Positions 5,666 through 7,140 of a DNA stretch of 7,140 nt are shown here, in pieces (positions within the stretch are counted from its first letter, which is position 1; each line of letters begins with the position of its first letter). The DNA comes from Candidatus Bathyarchaeota archaeon (lineage in GTDB: Archaea > Thermoproteota > Bathyarchaeia > TCS64 > B23): NCBI GenBank assembly GCA_029259285.1, contig JAPDJB010000127.1, forward strand, positions 1 through 7,140, written 5' to 3'. The translations under genes were made by a program, and so were the position numbers. The notes under the pieces were generated by a model that worked only from the letters and a program-made list of their open reading frames with translations, ran no database searches and was not told where the DNA came from.

Positions 5666-6030
5666 GCCACCCTCCTCTCCAAGACCTCGATGTCATGGCC
5701 GTCTGGATCTTTGAAGAAGACTATCCTTGTCCCATCCGGCAGCTTAACCCTCCTCAGCTTTAGGCCTAGGCCCTCAAGCCTTGAGACAAGCTCCTCGAAG
5801 TCGTCGACGTAGACGGCGAAGTGGCTCCATCTACCAGGTGGAGTCCCCTCAGGTGAGCCTGGCCTCTGAACAAGCTCTAGATATGTGCCGTTGAGATCGA
5901 GGAAGGCGATCTCAACCTCGCCAACCCTCATCCTCTTATGGATTTCAAGCCCCAGGGTCTGCCGATAGAAGTCTACAGCCTTCTCAAGGTTGGAGACGTG
6001 TAGGCCTATATGGTCGATGGAGACCCTCAT
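5659..6030 (-). CDS. VOC superfamily (glyoxalase / lactoylglutathione lyase-like) protein
   Basis: A 123-residue single-unit vicinal oxygen chelate protein made of two beta-alpha-beta-beta-beta modules. With ATG 6030 as residue 1, the likely metal ligands are His7 (IDHIGLHV), Glu52 (YLELVQ), His70 (SHFAVYV) and Glu115 (GHDIEVLE), the usual H-E-H-E set, so an active metal-dependent isomerase or lyase is plausible. The substrate is undetermined: glyoxalase I is the default label, while methylmalonyl-CoA epimerase is unlikely because the His-His pair of that family is absent. ATG 6030 is preferred over GTG 6063 because GGAG lies 7 bases upstream and the family starts right before the DHIGL strand. 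It follows ppdK by 35 bases and may be cotranscribed with it; its 3' end overlaps the radical SAM gene by 7 bases. Confidence 0.87.
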   Translation of the reverse strand: MRVSIDHIGLHVSNLEKAVDFYRQTLGLEIHKRMRVGEVEIAFLDLNGTYLELVQRPGSPEGTPPGRWSHFAVYVDDFEELVSRLEGLGLKLRRVKLPDGTRIVFFKDPDGHDIEVLERRVAQ

Positions 6031-6049
6031 CCCACCTCTCCCCAGGGTT

Positions 6050-6072
6050 GGACTGACAGCCACTGTCAGTCC
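6050..6072. repeat. Perfect 10-bp inverted repeat at the ppdK stop codon
   Basis: GGACTGACAG at 6050-6059 and CTGTCAGTCC at 6063-6072 are exact reverse complements with a 3-base loop. In ppdK mRNA this would form a compact hairpin that contains the TGA stop (6066-6068) and ends 20 bases before the VOC ATG. There is no T-run after it on the minus strand, so a bacterial-type intrinsic terminator is unlikely. It could protect the ppdK 3' end from decay, mark an mRNA processing site, or be a protein-binding palindrome. Confidence 0.75.
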
Positions 6073-7140
6073 TTCTTCCCCATCTCCTCTTCGAGGGCCG
6101 CCCTCGCAGCTGCGAGTCTTGCTACCGGTATCCTGTAGGGTGAGCAGCTGACGTAGTCGAGGCCGATGCTGTGGAGGAAGTAGATGCTCCTTGGTTCTCC
6201 GCCGTGTTCTCCGCAGATGCCTATCTTCAGCCTTGGATTCGCTTTTCGACCCTTCTCGACGCCTATCCTGAGGAGCTGCCCCACCCCCTCTATGTCTAGG
6301 GTGTAGAAGGGGTCTTCGTCGAGTATGCCCTTGTCGAGGTAGACGGGCAGGAAGGTTCCCTGGGCGTCATCCCTGCTTAGGCCCATCGTCGTCTGCGTCA
6401 GGTCGTTGGTTCCGAAGCTTACGAAGTCGACGACCCTCGCTATCTTATCCATCGTCAACGCCGCCCTGGGTATCTCTATCATCGTCCCATATCGATAGGG
6501 GATTCTGAAGCCATACTTCTCAGCCACCTCCCCGTTGGCCCTCTCTATTATGGGCTTGATATACTCCAGCTCCCTATGGGTCATCGTCAGCGGTATCATG
6601 ATCTCAGGTCTCGGGTCATAGCCCTCCATCTTCAGCTCCGAGGCCGCCTCGAAGATGGCTCTCGCCTGCATCTCATATATCTCGGGGTATAGGATGCCAA
6701 GTCGACAGGCCCTCAACCCTATCATGGGGTTGGCTTCGCTTATCTTCCTCACCTTCTCCAGAAGCCTCCTCTCCTCCTCCAACCGCTCGGGTGGCGCTCC
6801 ACCCTTCTCCAGCTCATATATCCTGGTGAGTATCTCGCTCTCGCTTGGCATGAACTCATGAAGCGGCGGATCCAGCAGCCTGATCTGAACTGGAAGCCCA
6901 TCCATGACCTTGAGTATCTGCTTGAAGTCCTCCTTCTGCATCGGCAGCAGCTTCTCCAGCACCCTTCTCCTCTCCTCAGGGGTGTCAGCCATTATCATCT
7001 GCCTGACGAGGGCGACCCTCTCTACGCCGAGGAACATCCTCTCGGTTCTGGCGAGGCCGATGCCCTCGGCTCCGTTCTCCCTCGCCTTCAGGGCGTCCCT
7101 CTCATCGTTGGCGTTAGCCCAGACGCCGAGCCTCCTATAC
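6066..7140 (-). CDS. ppdK: Pyruvate, phosphate dikinase, C-terminal part (cut by window edge)
   Basis: Interconverts pyruvate, ATP and phosphate with PEP, AMP and pyrophosphate in central carbon metabolism. The frame is open from the right edge, giving 357 residues of an enzyme usually near 870-900, that is the PEP/pyruvate-binding TIM barrel. At the edge GVWANA and then GAEGIGLARTERMF carry the Arg matching Arg561 of Clostridium symbiosum PPDK. Then come IRLLDPPLHEF (Arg617), GTMIEIPRAAL (Glu745), SFGTNDLTQ (Asn768), and GICGEHGG with the catalytic Cys at 6213-6215 (Cys831); these reference numbers are from memory. The closing VSCSPYRIPVARLAAA is typical of PPDK and separates it from PEP synthase. 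The N-terminal ATP-grasp domain and the phosphohistidine domain lie beyond the window. The ATG at 7037 is internal, not the start. The stop codon sits inside a 10-bp inverted repeat. Confidence 0.96.
   Translation of the reverse strand, partial: YRRLGVWANANDERDALKARENGAEGIGLARTERMFLGVERVALVRQMIMADTPEERRRVLEKLLPMQKEDFKQILKVMDGLPVQIRLLDPPLHEFMPSESEILTRIYELEKGGAPPERLEEERRLLEKVRKISEANPMIGLRACRLGILYPEIYEMQARAIFEAASELKMEGYDPRPEIMIPLTMTHRELEYIKPIIERANGEVAEKYGFRIPYRYGTMIEIPRAALTMDKIARVVDFVSFGTNDLTQTTMGLSRDDAQGTFLPVYLDKGILDEDPFYTLDIEGVGQLLRIGVEKGRKANPRLKIGICGEHGGEPRSIYFLHSIGLDYVSCSPYRIPVARLAAARAALEEEMGKKD

Noticed and set aside
6050..6072. Intrinsic (hairpin plus T-run) terminator after ppdK
   Set aside because: The hairpin is real but the bases after it on the minus strand are AACCCTGGGG, with no T-tract.
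1..7140. Mobile element, CRISPR array or defence island
   Set aside because: No direct repeats, spacers, transposase or integrase motifs were seen; nearly all the DNA is taken by housekeeping-type genes with similar codon use.

Overview
The window looks like a stretch of archaeal chromosome, GC-rich by eye, with densely packed genes. The archaeal reading rests on a DUF835-family gene beside a single-domain KaiC/RadA-type ATPase, a class II ribonucleotide reductase with an N-terminal ATP-cone, frequent AGG arginine codons, purine-rich Shine-Dalgarno sites (GAGGTG) on internal operon genes, and AT-rich TATA-like elements in the two divergent gaps. The lineage cannot be fixed from sequence alone. 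A Thermoproteota/Bathyarchaeia-like or euryarchaeal thermophile is a guess.

Left block (1-3613, all minus strand). Transcription runs from a DUF835 protein into nrdJ (adenosylcobalamin-dependent ribonucleotide reductase), then cobO (the cob(I)alamin adenosyltransferase that makes adenosylcobalamin), then an ATP-cone protein cut by the left edge. Spacing is operon-like: a 20-base overlap, then gaps of 3 and about 10-16 bases. The enzyme sits next to the maker of its cofactor and a second copy of its nucleotide-sensing domain, so the block reads as a dNTP-supply unit.

Middle block (3614-4858). A short AT-rich divergent promoter separates the DUF835 operon from a plus-strand KaiC-like ATPase. 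The ATPase gene runs tail-to-tail, with a 62-base overlap, into a minus-strand gene for a small three-segment membrane protein of unknown function. A second short divergent gap (4816-4858) follows.

Right block (4859-7140). A plus-strand radical SAM protein of the SPL/COG1533 family overlaps by 7 bases, tail-to-tail, a minus-strand VOC (glyoxalase-type) gene. That gene lies just downstream of ppdK (pyruvate phosphate dikinase), of which only the C-terminal PEP/pyruvate-binding domain is in the window. A perfect 10-bp inverted repeat covers the ppdK stop codon.

No rRNA, tRNA, CRISPR array, transposon or phage gene was seen, and no stretch over 300 bases lacks a gene. Nothing here is a clear new system. 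The best leads are the nrdJ-cobO-ATP-cone arrangement, the DUF835/KaiC pair (DUF835 reads like a KaiC fold that lost its P-loop), and the hairpin at the end of ppdK.
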